Assembly (NCBI RefSeq): GCF_000170795.1
Contig: NZ_ABCM01000008.1
Location: forward strand, 175,015 to 239,014
Reading direction: 5' to 3'
Source: Pedobacter sp. BAL39
GTDB taxonomy: Bacteria > Bacteroidota > Bacteroidia > Sphingobacteriales > Sphingobacteriaceae
DNA length: 64,000 nucleotides
Positions 28,113-38,236 of the stretch are shown here, one piece after another. The notes beneath the pieces were generated by a model. The model saw nothing but the letters and a program-made list of their open reading frames with translations, searched no databases and was not told where the DNA came from. The translations under genes and the position numbers were made by a program. How positions within the stretch are numbered: position 1 is the stretch's first letter; every line of letters starts with the position of its first letter.

Positions 28113-28200
28113 CAATTATTTAACCGTTTACGGTGGTGATCTCCGGGGGGTGATATCAACGCCGAAAGCCTGCAATCAATATGATCTGCAGGCTTTTCGG
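28113..28200 (+). ncRNA. Candidate small RNA ending in a terminator hairpin
   Basis: The interval begins about 7 bases after the TAGTTTTG box and ends in the hairpin CCGAAAGCCTGCA/TGCAGGCTTTTCGG (28162-28174 and 28187-28200; one bulged base). It contains a G-rich tract, CCGGGGGG, and no open frame. Alternatively, the hairpin is only the terminator of the minus-strand gene pair that ends at 28222. No family assigned. Confidence 0.35.
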
Positions 28201-28221
28201 TTCATTAGGGGAGGGGTTAAT

Positions 28222-28431
28222 CTACGAGAGTCTATGTTGTGTCCAGGGGCTGTCTTTCATCAGGTCTTCGGCAATGCCGATGATGCCGTCGAGGCTCATG
28301 TTGGCGCCACTCCATAGTGCGGTTTGCTGCTGTGGGCTGAGCGCTTGAGCGGCAGTATCTGTACGGTATTTTTTGCCGGAGAGTGCTGTAAACAGCGAGC
28401 TCATTTTTTTAAAAAAACTGGCGTTAGACAT
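28222..28431 (-). CDS. Hypothetical 69-residue protein
   Basis: A small protein beginning MSNASFFKKMSSLFTALSGK. It has no signal peptide or membrane span and no recognised domain. The C-terminal half is helical (ALSPQQQTALWSGANMSLDG). I chose ATG 28431 because upstream codons in this frame overlap the previous gene. It starts 20 bases after that gene's stop and is probably cotranslated from the same message. Function unknown. Confidence 0.55.
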   Translation of the reverse strand: MSNASFFKKMSSLFTALSGKKYRTDTAAQALSPQQQTALWSGANMSLDGIIGIAEDLMKDSPWTQHRLS

Positions 28432-28450
28432 AGGGAGATGTATTAGAGGT

Positions 28451-28963
28451 TTAGGATGATATCTTGATGGTTGCCTGATCTGCTTTTCTTTTGATCTCCT
28501 CCACAAAACTCTGGTAGTCGCTTTTCGAAAGAAAGTCGTCGGCATCAAAGGCATATTTTAGTCCCATTGAAGGAGCATGAATGTTGATTTCCTCTTCGTC
28601 AGACTCGGTATTGATGTCCACAGCGGTGATGGTATGATAGTTCACCTCTGTGAGCACTCCCTTGTAACCCTCCACCCGGGTAAAGCGGAAACTTTGATCG
28701 CCAAGGACAATTTTCTTTTGATTGCTGTTGAAGGCTTTTGTTTTCAGTAGATTGTGGATGGTCAGCAACAGTAGAAACAAGCCTATACCGAAGAGGATTA
28801 CATTTGGCCATGGGTAAGGAAGGAAATCCAGGCGGATGTTCCTGTAGCGGATCTGCTCAATTCTATTGACGGCGCTAAAACCCATGCCTGCGATGCCGAT
28901 CACCCCGACGATCGCCCCATAAAGACCATAGTCACTTCTGTAGGTCAATTCTCTAGTGTTCAT
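28451..28963 (-). CDS. Hypothetical membrane protein with two spans
   Basis: A 170-residue protein with two predicted membrane helices (residues about 15-35, YGAIVGVIGIAGMGFSAV, and 55-72, VILFGIGLFLLLLTI), followed by a soluble 95-residue region resembling a PH-like or bacterial PH domain (RFTRVEGYKGVLTEVNYHTITAVDI). That resemblance is weak. The first gene of a two-gene unit with the 69-residue protein. Located in the cytoplasmic membrane; role unknown. Confidence 0.6.
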   Translation of the reverse strand: MNTRELTYRSDYGLYGAIVGVIGIAGMGFSAVNRIEQIRYRNIRLDFLPYPWPNVILFGIGLFLLLLTIHNLLKTKAFNSNQKKIVLGDQSFRFTRVEGYKGVLTEVNYHTITAVDINTESDEEEINIHAPSMGLKYAFDADDFLSKSDYQSFVEEIKRKADQATIKISS

Positions 28964-29323
28964 TGTTGATGTATTTAGATAGTTAATTTCTGCTGATCAA
29001 TTGTTATAATCTAAAGGTCAGTATACTTTCCGATAGTTAAAGCCCTGTTTAGTATTCGCTGGTATCAGTGTAATATTTGTTTGCCTGACCTTATTATTTG
29101 TCTGATGTTATTCTCAAACCAGCGTCTGCCGACTGCCTTTGTATCAAATTTGATACATTTTTTGGCAGCTGATATGGCCGGTTAGCGGTAGCCACAAAAT
29201 TTAAGAATAATTGTTTTATGAGCTGTTAATCGGTGTTTTGTGTGTTGCAACAACGAGTTTGAGCTTCGTCCTAAAGCGGATTGGCACATTTCTTTCATGT
29301 TGCTGTTTATAAAACTACACAAC

Positions 29324-29938
29324 ATGAAAAAGATAATTATTTTGGCCATCGGCCTTTTCGCAGCAACTGCTGCAAGCGCACAGAGCCCAATTAGGTTGGG
29401 TGTTAAAGCAGGTTTAAACATTCCTGACATCATTAAAGGTGATGGAAACAATGATTTTGATACTAAAGTAAATCCTGGTTTCAATGCCGGTATTACATTG
29501 GATATTCCATTGATTACCGGACTGGCATTTACGCCGGAGTTGTTGTATGCTACAAAAGGTTACAAAGCAGAAACGGCTTTTGGTAACTTCACGCAGACCA
29601 CACACTTCATCGATATTCCAATCCTTGCAACAATCAATCTTGGTGGAAGTGGATTGAACCTGGTTGCAGGTCCTCAGGTATCTTTCCTGACTAAAACGAA
29701 CAATAAGTTTGACAGCGGTTTCGGTACTGTTGAGGAAACCATCATTGAAGATAAGTCAGACCGCTTTAAGAAAAGCCTCGTAGGTGGTCTGATTGGTTTC
29801 AGATATGACATTAATGACAAAGTAGACATCCATGGCCGTTATGCCCTGGACTTCCAGAAAAATAATGAAGACGGATCAAGAGAAACTCCTGAATATAGAA
29901 ACCAGGTGTTCTCTGTTGGTCTGGGACTAAAGTTTTAA
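29324..29938 (+). CDS. Outer membrane beta-barrel (PorT/OmpW-like) protein
   Basis: A 204-residue protein. I chose ATG 29324 because it opens a textbook signal peptide (MKKIIILAIGLFAATAASAQ). The mature part is a small eight-stranded barrel in pattern: GVKAGLNIPDI, PGFNAGITLDIPL, GLAFTPELLYATKGYK, LNLVAGPQVSFLTK, and the closing FSVGLGLKF with terminal Phe. This is the common Bacteroidetes porin-family or PorT-like type. Single gene with its own terminator. Function not assigned. Confidence 0.85.
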   Translation: MKKIIILAIGLFAATAASAQSPIRLGVKAGLNIPDIIKGDGNNDFDTKVNPGFNAGITLDIPLITGLAFTPELLYATKGYKAETAFGNFTQTTHFIDIPILATINLGGSGLNLVAGPQVSFLTKTNNKFDSGFGTVEETIIEDKSDRFKKSLVGGLIGFRYDINDKVDIHGRYALDFQKNNEDGSRETPEYRNQVFSVGLGLKF

Positions 29939-29955
29939 TCACATTACCTTTGGAG

Positions 29956-29998
29956 AGGGTGCTTCCGGCTATTGAAGCCTGGGGAGCACCCTTTTTTT
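29956..29998 (+). terminator. Terminator of the small barrel gene
   Basis: AGGGTGCT (29956-29963) pairs with AGCACCCT, closing a GC-rich stem extended by neighbouring C and G residues, and seven T residues follow. It begins 18 bases beyond the stop codon. Confidence 0.88.
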
Positions 29999-30122
29999 AT
30001 GGGAGAATACCGGCCGGGTTGCTATTGTCATCCGAAAAATGCTATTTTCGGAATCAATTCCGGCCTTTTTTTGTTAAGATCTGCAGTAATGAATTAAATT
30101 CCTGATGATAAGATAAGATCCG

Positions 30123-32555
30123 ATGCAAACTACTTCCACAGAAACACTCAGCGTCAGTTTTCCTACTTTATATGAGCATATCCGCATTTCATGGGAAAGC
30201 ATTCAGGCCGAACACAGAAAAGATAACGACTACCTTTCTTATATTAATGTCGGCTTACAGGAGCTCAGTTTCTACGACAAATACAAAGGAGATGACCTTC
30301 CTGCAAAATTTAGAGCAAGCTGTCTGGAGCAACGCGGTATTGTGGACCTGATCGCAGACAAAACATTACCCGTTGCCGGTGCCCGGGCTGAGATCAGAAC
30401 GGTGAAGTCGCCCGAAGGATATTTCTACTATTTCGGTGTGTTGCCTGTCAGCAGTCAGTTCTGCTACACCTTTATCGGTGATTGTGAAAGTGTCTCACGA
30501 GAATTTTATGAGCCATTGTTTGATAAAATATTCGAAAGCCTTCAGTATTTCGGCAACCCTGCGGAGGCATGGAAGAAACAGCAGGAAGCAATTGAGGCCC
30601 TTTTTTCCAAATACCAGACCGATACGACAACATCCGCCACGGAAGAAAAAAAGGAGGTCGAGTCTTTTGCCGTTCCGGCAGATGGCAGGGAGCACTGGCA
30701 AATTGGTGATCATACTTTTGTCCTTACCGCGCAGCCTGAACTCTCCATTTCAGATGGCGACGGTGCCTTGTATGTGAGGATCGACGGGCTGGCACCTGAT
30801 GACATGGATCAGGAACAAAGTGACCTCATCAACGATTATGAGGACAGAAAGGTCTACCTTCAGTTTTATTTTAAGGGCATTTACAATGCTGGGATACCCA
30901 CCGGCAGGTTTTCATTTGAGAAAGAAAAAGAAAACACCTATTTGTCCTACTTATGGAAAGGAGGTTTTCATTATTTGCAGGAGCTCAGCGCAGAGGTGAC
31001 GCTGGAAGATGGCTGGCTGGGCATCAATGGCTATTTCAATGAATACCCGGTGCGCCTGGCGGTAAAGCTGCCTACAGATCAGCTGGACTGGACAAAATAT
31101 CGCTTTCTCTCAGAACAGGAGGTCGACACTGCTAAACCAGCCATAGTACATCAGCTATGGCTGAAAGATCCTTATCCCGGGTTGATCCATGAAACCCTTC
31201 AGCCATTGACCCATCTTCGGATGTTGTCCATTGACTTTCCGGGCGACAGCAAGCAGGCCGGCGACTTTAAAGAGGTACCTGTCGCAATAAAACGTTTCGG
31301 GGAGCTGACAGAGTTGTCGCTGACCGGCGTTACGGCGCTGGACAGTCTTCCAAAATGGCTGGGCGATCTGAAAAAGCTGGAAACCATACGTTTGTCCGGC
31401 AGTCAGGTAGAAGGGATCCATCCGTATATCTTGCAGCTGCCGGTATTGAAGAACCTCTACCTCAGCGGCAATCAACTGGGCTCCATTCACCAGGCATTAC
31501 CTCCGCGACTGGACACCCTGGTGCTGTCAGGCAACCAGCTGAGCTCAGTACCCGAATCGGTGCTGCGTTTAAAATATCTGAATATTGAGGAGAATCCACT
31601 GAAACAACTGCCTGCCGGACTGGATAAGATCCCGAGGTTATACCTGGAGCTGGAAAAGAAAAGAAGCCTGCTGGATTATACTTATAAGGGTGCTGATGGT
31701 CTTGGAACAGTTGCTTATGATGATCAACGCTTTTATGCGAAGCAGGATTCTGAGTTGCTGAAGATACTGGAAGCCGGGATTGAGGGTTCAGGGTTATCAA
31801 GGTTCAAAGAAGGACTAGTCGACCGTAGCCGTAAATCAGTGGCGCTGGCGACAACAACTGAAGACGATTACTCGGAAAAAGGAAACCACCGTTTTGGGGG
31901 GCTGCCAGACTTACCTGCTGGTGTAAATTATCCTTTCTTTACTGACGCTGATGGAAATGAACAGGGACTGCAGTTCATCGCGCAAATCAATTGTGCGGAT
32001 GTTGCCCATCTGCAGGATTACCTGCCCAGGAAGGGCATACTTTATTTTTTTATCAAAGATCAGGAAGAGATGGGGCCGCAGGTATGGTATTACGATGTCG
32101 AGGATAAGGATCTACAGTCCGCCGCGGCATTGGATATCGATCCGGAGTTTATTTACGATGACAATGGCATCTATACCCCTTTTAGGGCGGAATCTGGAAA
32201 ATACGCCAGCATCCCCAACCTCTACAATGCCAGAAGTTTATACCCGGAGCTATCGGAGCTCGAAGAATTGTACGATGAAACGGAAGAACTGGAAAGCCGC
32301 TTAAAGGGTCATTCCGTAGATCCTGTTCATACGATAAACTCTTATGTATTCAAGCAGCACGGCACGCCGGAGATGGAAGCTGTAGACGATAAAAAGGGGG
32401 ATCCTGACGAATGGACAGTGCTCCTGTGCGTCAGTTCCGATCGAAATACCGGCTTTAACTTTTGGGACGCCGGGGAGATCTACTTTGTGATCCATAAAAG
32501 CGACCTGGAAAAGAAAGATTTCTCGAATGTATACTGCGGATTGGAAAGCAGCTGA
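30123..32555 (+). CDS. Multidomain protein: leucine-rich repeats plus DUF1963
   Basis: An 810-residue cytosolic protein. Residues 1-165 form a domain I cannot name with confidence (faint DcrB-like look). Residues about 190-340 are a beta-rich domain. Residues about 350-500 hold seven or eight leucine-rich repeats (LTELSLTGVTALDSLPKWLG, LKNLYLSGNQLGSIHQALPP, LDTLVLSGNQLSSVPESVL). The C-terminal 250 residues are DUF1963/YwqG-like (FGGLPDLPAGVNYPFF, LQFIAQINCADVAHLQDYLP, WDAGEIYFVIHKSDLEKKDF). Such proteins are often linked with secretion or immunity loci, but none is nearby. Function unknown. Confidence 0.75.
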   Translation: MQTTSTETLSVSFPTLYEHIRISWESIQAEHRKDNDYLSYINVGLQELSFYDKYKGDDLPAKFRASCLEQRGIVDLIADKTLPVAGARAEIRTVKSPEGYFYYFGVLPVSSQFCYTFIGDCESVSREFYEPLFDKIFESLQYFGNPAEAWKKQQEAIEALFSKYQTDTTTSATEEKKEVESFAVPADGREHWQIGDHTFVLTAQPELSISDGDGALYVRIDGLAPDDMDQEQSDLINDYEDRKVYLQFYFKGIYNAGIPTGRFSFEKEKENTYLSYLWKGGFHYLQELSAEVTLEDGWLGINGYFNEYPVRLAVKLPTDQLDWTKYRFLSEQEVDTAKPAIVHQLWLKDPYPGLIHETLQPLTHLRMLSIDFPGDSKQAGDFKEVPVAIKRFGELTELSLTGVTALDSLPKWLGDLKKLETIRLSGSQVEGIHPYILQLPVLKNLYLSGNQLGSIHQALPPRLDTLVLSGNQLSSVPESVLRLKYLNIEENPLKQLPAGLDKIPRLYLELEKKRSLLDYTYKGADGLGTVAYDDQRFYAKQDSELLKILEAGIEGSGLSRFKEGLVDRSRKSVALATTTEDDYSEKGNHRFGGLPDLPAGVNYPFFTDADGNEQGLQFIAQINCADVAHLQDYLPRKGILYFFIKDQEEMGPQVWYYDVEDKDLQSAAALDIDPEFIYDDNGIYTPFRAESGKYASIPNLYNARSLYPELSELEELYDETEELESRLKGHSVDPVHTINSYVFKQHGTPEMEAVDDKKGDPDEWTVLLCVSSDRNTGFNFWDAGEIYFVIHKSDLEKKDFSNVYCGLESS

Positions 32556-32618
32556 TATTATTTAACTTTGATGGGCTGCGCACCTCAGGGCAGTCCACCT
32601 GAACAAGACCATCATTGA

Positions 32619-34343
32619 ATGAAGCTTAAACATACCATCACCACCTCGCTGCTGATGCTTACTGCAGTATATACCGCTACAGCACAGCGGGCGCAGGCCC
32701 CAAAAACATCCTATCTGCAATCTCTGGAGCGCCCCAATGAATGGGTGGACTCAGTTTTCAATAAGCTGAGTAAACGTGGAAAGATTGCCCAGCTGTTTTT
32801 TGTCAGGGCACATACCAATCTTGGTCAGGCCTATGAAGATTCTGTAGCACGTGTGGTGCGGAGAGAACGCATCGGCGGACTGGTATTCTTCCAGGGAGGG
32901 CCGGGCAGGCAGGCGATCCTGACCAACAGGTATCAAAAGTTGGCGCGTACCCCATTGCTGGTTACTTCCGATGGGGAGTGGGGGCTGGGCATGCGACTCG
33001 ACAGCACGATTTCTTATCCCTATCAGATGTCGCTTGGTGCCATTCAGAACCAAGAGCTGCTGTATCGTATGGGGCGGGAAGTGGCTAAGGACTACCAAAG
33101 GATTGGCATGCACATGAATCTGGCACCGGATGTGGATGTAAACAACAATCCCAAAAATCCGGTAATCAATTACCGCTCTTTTGGAGAAGACAAATATAAT
33201 GTGGCCCGTAAGTCGGCATCTTATATGAAAGGGATGCAGGATGGTGGCCTGTTGGTGAGCATTAAACACTTTCCGGGTCATGGGGATACGGATGTAGATT
33301 CACACTATGATCTTCCTGTGCTCCCTTATACAAAAGCGCGCCTGGACAGCCTGGAAATTTATCCTTTTAAGGAGCTGATCAATGCTGGAGCTGCCGGCGT
33401 GATGGTGGCGCATATGAATATTCCAAAGCTTGATCCGACGCCCAATATGCCATCGACCTTATCAAAACCCATTGTTACGGGCATCCTGAAGGAGCAGCTT
33501 GGATTTAAAGGACTGGTAATTTCCGATGCCATGGAGATGAAGGGTGTGGTCAAGTTTTTTAAAGATGGAGAAGCGGATGTGATGGGGCTGATTGCCGGCA
33601 ACGACATCCTGGAGCTTTCCGAAAATAGCGCGCGTGCGGTAAAGCTGGTGCGCAAGGCTGTTGCCGAGGGTCGGATCAGCATGGACCAGATTGACGCCAG
33701 TGTCCGTAAGGTGCTGACGGCTAAATATTGGGCTGGTTTAAGTGTAAAGGATACCATTAATGAGCATAATGTTTTTGCAGGTGTGAACAGACCGGAGAGT
33801 TATGCCCTGGTGCAAGAGCTCGCCAATGCATCCATGACCATGCTCAAAGGCGGGCAGTCGCATGTCAGAAGCTTTTCGCCCCTGCGCAGAACGGTGATCA
33901 TCAGTGTGGGGACTCCAGAAGTTACCACCTTCCAGCGCGACCTGGGTAGCCATTATCCAAATTCCGTGTTTTATTCCATAGACAAAAATGCCAATGCCAA
34001 CACCATTGCAAAGGTAGTTCGTGAGATTGATGCTTTTGATCAGGTGGTGATTGGCATCCATGATACGCGGAGCCGCCCGTCAAACGGAATGGTGCTGAGT
34101 GCAGACCTGAAGGCTTTCCTGAAAAATATGGCGACTAAGAATGCGATGTTCGCACTTTTTGCAAACCCGTATAACCTGGCCACACTGCCGGGCCTGGAAA
34201 AAAGCAAAGGGCTGCTGGTGGCCTATCAGAAAGAAGATTTTATGCAGCATGCTGCGGCATCGGTGATCAAAAATCAACTGATTGCCACAGGAAGGCTGCC
34301 TGTTACCGTGAATACCTTCTTTAAGTACGGCGATGGGGAGTAA
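32619..34343 (+). CDS. Glycoside hydrolase family 3 protein, beta-N-acetylhexosaminidase-like
   Basis: A 574-residue exported GH3 enzyme. The signal peptide is MKLKHTITTSLLMLTAVYTA. The NagZ-type catalytic His is in IKHFPGHGDTDVDSHYDLP (about residues 215-233) and the nucleophile Asp is in VISDAMEMKGV (about 301-311). NagZ-like GH3 enzymes release GlcNAc during peptidoglycan recycling. Many Bacteroidetes relatives carry a fused C-terminal serine hydrolase. Here the chain ends after the second GH3 domain at 574 residues, so that partner is absent. Confidence 0.88.
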   Translation: MKLKHTITTSLLMLTAVYTATAQRAQAPKTSYLQSLERPNEWVDSVFNKLSKRGKIAQLFFVRAHTNLGQAYEDSVARVVRRERIGGLVFFQGGPGRQAILTNRYQKLARTPLLVTSDGEWGLGMRLDSTISYPYQMSLGAIQNQELLYRMGREVAKDYQRIGMHMNLAPDVDVNNNPKNPVINYRSFGEDKYNVARKSASYMKGMQDGGLLVSIKHFPGHGDTDVDSHYDLPVLPYTKARLDSLEIYPFKELINAGAAGVMVAHMNIPKLDPTPNMPSTLSKPIVTGILKEQLGFKGLVISDAMEMKGVVKFFKDGEADVMGLIAGNDILELSENSARAVKLVRKAVAEGRISMDQIDASVRKVLTAKYWAGLSVKDTINEHNVFAGVNRPESYALVQELANASMTMLKGGQSHVRSFSPLRRTVIISVGTPEVTTFQRDLGSHYPNSVFYSIDKNANANTIAKVVREIDAFDQVVIGIHDTRSRPSNGMVLSADLKAFLKNMATKNAMFALFANPYNLATLPGLEKSKGLLVAYQKEDFMQHAAASVIKNQLIATGRLPVTVNTFFKYGDGE

Positions 34344-34408
34344 GCTTATTTACAAGGATTAACTTGTCTACAAGGATTACGCTTATTTAAAATTATAGCG
34401 GAGAATAA

Positions 34409-34906
34409 CTATTTGTTATTCTCCGGTTTCAATGCTGCGGGAGCCCATCCTGTGAGAAACTCTGTTACCTTTTTTACACTATGACCTTTTCCTTCTTCGA
34501 GGTAGGCTGAGTTTTGCGTATGCAGGCGCTGGCCATTACCATCTAGGATGACAAATACTGGGTAGCCAAAACGACCGGGGTAGCCCAGTTCAGCCATGAC
34601 GGCCTCATTTTTATTTTCCTTACTGTAGTTGAGGAGTACGGTCTCGTAGTTGTCGTTCAGTAAAGTTTTCAGCTCAGGCGTGGCATCTACCAGTTTATGG
34701 AAGGCGATGCACCATGGGCACCAGTTCCCACCTACCTGGATGAACACATGTTTACCCTCTTTTTTTGCTTTCGCTACCGCTTTGGCAATGTCTGCTTTGG
34801 CATTAGCCTCAGGGTTATATAATTTTACTGTTTCCTTTGCTGTTTGTGCATAGGAAGATCCTGCGAGGGCGATGCAGGCGAACAATATCAGTGCGATTCG
34901 TTTCAT
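34409..34906 (-). CDS. Exported thioredoxin-family protein
   Basis: A 165-residue protein. ATG 34906 gives a clear signal peptide (MKRIALILFACIALAGSSYA). The redox centre is GGNWCPWCIAFHK (CPWC), then YPVFVILDGNGQRL containing the cis-Pro segment. It resembles the periplasmic DUF255/thioredoxin-like proteins that reduce or isomerise disulfides in Bacteroidetes. Convergent with the GH3 gene, 65 bases apart. Confidence 0.85.
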   Translation of the reverse strand: MKRIALILFACIALAGSSYAQTAKETVKLYNPEANAKADIAKAVAKAKKEGKHVFIQVGGNWCPWCIAFHKLVDATPELKTLLNDNYETVLLNYSKENKNEAVMAELGYPGRFGYPVFVILDGNGQRLHTQNSAYLEEGKGHSVKKVTEFLTGWAPAALKPENNK

Positions 34907-34991
34907 AGGATTGCTGTTTAATGGCGAATGAAATACGAAAATAAGAAACAATGGATGGTTTTGTGTAATCTGAATATTGTTTTAGCTTTAC

Positions 34992-37900
34992 ATGATGCCT
35001 CTACAGCCTCTAAAAATACTTCAAGCTTCTGCAGGATCGGGTAAAACATTCAGTCTTACCGCTCATTATTTGACCATCCTGCTGTCGGGAGAAACCAAGT
35101 ACCGTGAGATCCTGGCGGTGACCTTTACCAATAAGGCTACCGAAGAGATGAAAACGCGGATTATGGAAGTGCTCCGCGGTTTTGCTACCGCTGCAGAGGA
35201 GGTGGAGGATTATCGTTTGCTGGTGCTGAAGGGCCATCCGGACCTGGACAGGCAGGAGCTGCAGGAGAAATCGGCGCGCATTTACAAGCGGATTCTGCAC
35301 GACTACAGTCGTTTTTCGGTAAGTACCATCGACGGCTTTGTGCAGAAAGTCATCCGTGGTTTTGCCTTTGAGCTGGGGCTGGACTCCGGTTATGCCTTGG
35401 AGATGAACTTCGACAAGGTGAAAAATGAACTGGCAGACCGCCTCGACGAGCAGATGGACAACAACCCTGCCCTGTTGCAGTGGATCATTGATCTTGCTTT
35501 AGACCGGATCAGCAATAACATCAGCTGGAATTACCGTACCGAGCTGACGGACCTTGCCGGGGAGCTTTTTAAGGAACGTTATCAGCCCTTCGACCAGGCG
35601 ATACAGGAACTCATCCAGCATAGCGACCTGAATGTGTTGTTTGCGGAATACAGCAAGGCTACCAAAGAACAGGTTTCTTTTTTTGAGCGCAACATTAAAG
35701 AGCTTGCCTTGCGGGCGCTGACCGTCTTTGAGGCTGCGGACATCAGCCCGGATCAGCTTAAGGGGAAGTCGCGCTCCCCACTCCTCGCCATTCAGAAAGT
35801 GGCCGATGGCGATTTCTCTAAAATCGAGAGCCTGGCGAAACTGATTAATGAGCCTGAAGAGTGGTTCAAACCGGGCGCCGATCCGGGTCTTTACGGCAAC
35901 CTTAACCCTTTGCTCGCTAAATTACGCGATACCTACGTGGCAGAGCTTCCTGCCTATATCCTGGCACAGGCTTTCAACAAAAATTTATACTACCTGCGCC
36001 TGATGCAGGAAATGGCCGTGCTGCTCAAGACCTACCGTCAGGAGAGCGGCAACCTGCTGATCAGTGATGCACAGAACCTGCTGAAGGGCATCACAGGAAG
36101 TGATGATAGCAACCCGGCTTTCATCTGGGAGAAGACCGGCAGCAGATACCGCCATTTCCTGTTTGACGAATTCCAGGATACTTCCGCCAACCAGTGGGGC
36201 AACTTCAGGCCATTGCTGAGGAACGCCATGGCGGAGGCAAACGGCCGCCTGATCGACCACCTCATTGTCGGGGATGTGAAGCAGTCGATCTACCGCTGGC
36301 GGAATGGCGACTGGAACATCCTCCATCAGCAGGCAAAAAAAGACATTGGCGAGCTGTATGTTACTGCCGCCAGTCTGGAGGAGAACTACCGTAGCACGGA
36401 GAACATCATACGGTTCAACAATATGCTTTTTAAGGCATTGCCCCTGCTGATGCAACGTCGCCTGAATGAGGCCATTGAGGGGCAGTCGGCGAATGCCGCA
36501 TTGCAGCAATGGTGGCAGGAGCGGGGTTTTGACAGGATCATCACCGACGTTTACCAGGAGGCGGAGCAGCAGCTGACGCCAAAAACAGCTGAAGGAGGAT
36601 GTATCGACATTAGTGTCGTTAGTACTGATGCCGAGGGGGCCAGCCTGGGCAGGTCGGGCTTTAAGGCTGAGGCCATCCGCAGGATGGTGCTTACCCTGAA
36701 GCGGCTGATTGTTGAGGAGCAGCGTTATCAGGCAGGAGATGCCTGTGTGCTGGTGCGTTCCAATGCAGAGGCTGTTGCGGTGGTAGATGCACTGATGGAA
36801 AACCAGATCAATGTGATCTCCGGGGAAGCGTTGCTCATTGAAAATAATACCGCAGTGAAGATCATCATTAACACATTAATGGTGATGGCCGGACTGCCCA
36901 ACAATACTGCTTTGTATAAGGCAAACTGCATCAGCCTCTATGCGCAGCTGAAGGGGGAGCAGGTCATTCCGGTGCATTGGTTTGACCTGAAAGAGAAAGG
37001 CCTCCATGAGCTGTCGGGCATCCTGCCTGCTGTACTTTGTGAGCACTGGAAAAGCTGGATGCAGCAGCCCTTGCCGGAGTTGCTGGAGAAGATGATCGGT
37101 GCCTATGGCCTCGACCAGCCCTCGCAGTCTGCACACCTGCCTTACCTGTTTGCACTGCGCGACCTTGCGGGGAACTTTGCACGGCAGGGCGAAAAGGGGA
37201 TTACCTCCTTTCTCAGCTATTGGGAGGAGGAGGGAAGAAGGAAGACCTTGCCCTCTTCGGAAAGTACCGATGCGGTACAGGTCATCACCATCCACAAATC
37301 CAAGGGCCTCGCCTTTAAGGTGGTGATGGTGCCCTTCTGCAACTGGGATATCAATGGCAAGGCCAACAGCATCTTCTGGGTGCCTGCCGCGAATACGCCA
37401 TACCACCAGCTGCAGAGCATCCCCCTGAAATATAACAAAGACCTGGCTCAGTCGGCAGTAGCCATCCCTTATTACGAGGAACTGCTCTATAACAATATGG
37501 ACTCGCTGAACATGTTATATGTCGCGACGACCAGGACAAAGGAATACCTGTACATGACCTGTCCGGGGAAAAAAACAGATACGGTGAGCACCATCGGCGA
37601 CCTGCTGTCGCTCACACTAGGCGAGCAACTCAATGAAGATGGAGCATTTCTGATCGATGACCCCGTGCTGAAAAAGAAGGGGCCGCCCAGTGTGGCAGCC
37701 AATCGGCCGGAGTTGCTGAACCTGCATGAATATCCGACTTCGGGCAGGCTCAGTGAGGTGTTTAACAATGACCTGAAAAGGCGTGAGCTGGAGTTGCTGA
37801 CCGGCAATGAAGCCGGCCGTCATGGCAGCATACTGCATGAGGTGCTGGCACGTGCTGCGGATCTGGTGGAGGCAGAGGCCGTTCTGAATACCATGCTCAA

Positions 37901-38234
37901 TGAGGGCTATTTCAAGGTAGATGAACTTGGCGGCCTGAAGCAGCAGGTATATCATGTGATGCAACACCTGGAGCTTCAGGAGCTGCTGCGCAGCAGCAAG
38001 GAGACGGTCAATGAAAAAAGCATCATCGACATCGACGGGAAGAGCTACCGGCCGGATAAGGTACTGATCTCAGGTTCGGAGGTGACAGTGATCGACTATA
38101 AGTTCACCTCAAAGGAGAGCAAGGCACACATCCGACAGGTGCATGGCTACCGCAATTTGTTGCTGGCTATGGGCTATCGGCAGGTGAAGACCTATTTGTT
38201 TTATGCCCTGAGCGGCGAATTAAAATTAGTGTAA
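34992..38234 (+). CDS. UvrD-type helicase-nuclease, AddA-like subunit
   Basis: A 1080-residue SF1 helicase. Walker A is ASAGSGKTFSL (residues 12-22). The Walker B region is HFLFDEFQDTS. Motif IV-type GDVKQSIYRWRNGD and the late EENYRST and VTIHKSKGLAFKVV motifs follow. Near the C-terminus, VTVIDYKFTSKE is the PD-(D/E)XK nuclease core, as in AddA. It is followed after 2 bases by an AddB-like gene, so the two form a double-strand-break end-processing complex like AddAB. Cytosolic. Confidence 0.88.
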   Translation: MMPLQPLKILQASAGSGKTFSLTAHYLTILLSGETKYREILAVTFTNKATEEMKTRIMEVLRGFATAAEEVEDYRLLVLKGHPDLDRQELQEKSARIYKRILHDYSRFSVSTIDGFVQKVIRGFAFELGLDSGYALEMNFDKVKNELADRLDEQMDNNPALLQWIIDLALDRISNNISWNYRTELTDLAGELFKERYQPFDQAIQELIQHSDLNVLFAEYSKATKEQVSFFERNIKELALRALTVFEAADISPDQLKGKSRSPLLAIQKVADGDFSKIESLAKLINEPEEWFKPGADPGLYGNLNPLLAKLRDTYVAELPAYILAQAFNKNLYYLRLMQEMAVLLKTYRQESGNLLISDAQNLLKGITGSDDSNPAFIWEKTGSRYRHFLFDEFQDTSANQWGNFRPLLRNAMAEANGRLIDHLIVGDVKQSIYRWRNGDWNILHQQAKKDIGELYVTAASLEENYRSTENIIRFNNMLFKALPLLMQRRLNEAIEGQSANAALQQWWQERGFDRIITDVYQEAEQQLTPKTAEGGCIDISVVSTDAEGASLGRSGFKAEAIRRMVLTLKRLIVEEQRYQAGDACVLVRSNAEAVAVVDALMENQINVISGEALLIENNTAVKIIINTLMVMAGLPNNTALYKANCISLYAQLKGEQVIPVHWFDLKEKGLHELSGILPAVLCEHWKSWMQQPLPELLEKMIGAYGLDQPSQSAHLPYLFALRDLAGNFARQGEKGITSFLSYWEEEGRRKTLPSSESTDAVQVITIHKSKGLAFKVVMVPFCNWDINGKANSIFWVPAANTPYHQLQSIPLKYNKDLAQSAVAIPYYEELLYNNMDSLNMLYVATTRTKEYLYMTCPGKKTDTVSTIGDLLSLTLGEQLNEDGAFLIDDPVLKKKGPPSVAANRPELLNLHEYPTSGRLSEVFNNDLKRRELELLTGNEAGRHGSILHEVLARAADLVEAEAVLNTMLNEGYFKVDELGGLKQQVYHVMQHLELQELLRSSKETVNEKSIIDIDGKSYRPDKVLISGSEVTVIDYKFTSKESKAHIRQVHGYRNLLLAMGYRQVKTYLFYALSGELKLV

Positions 38235-38236
38235 GC

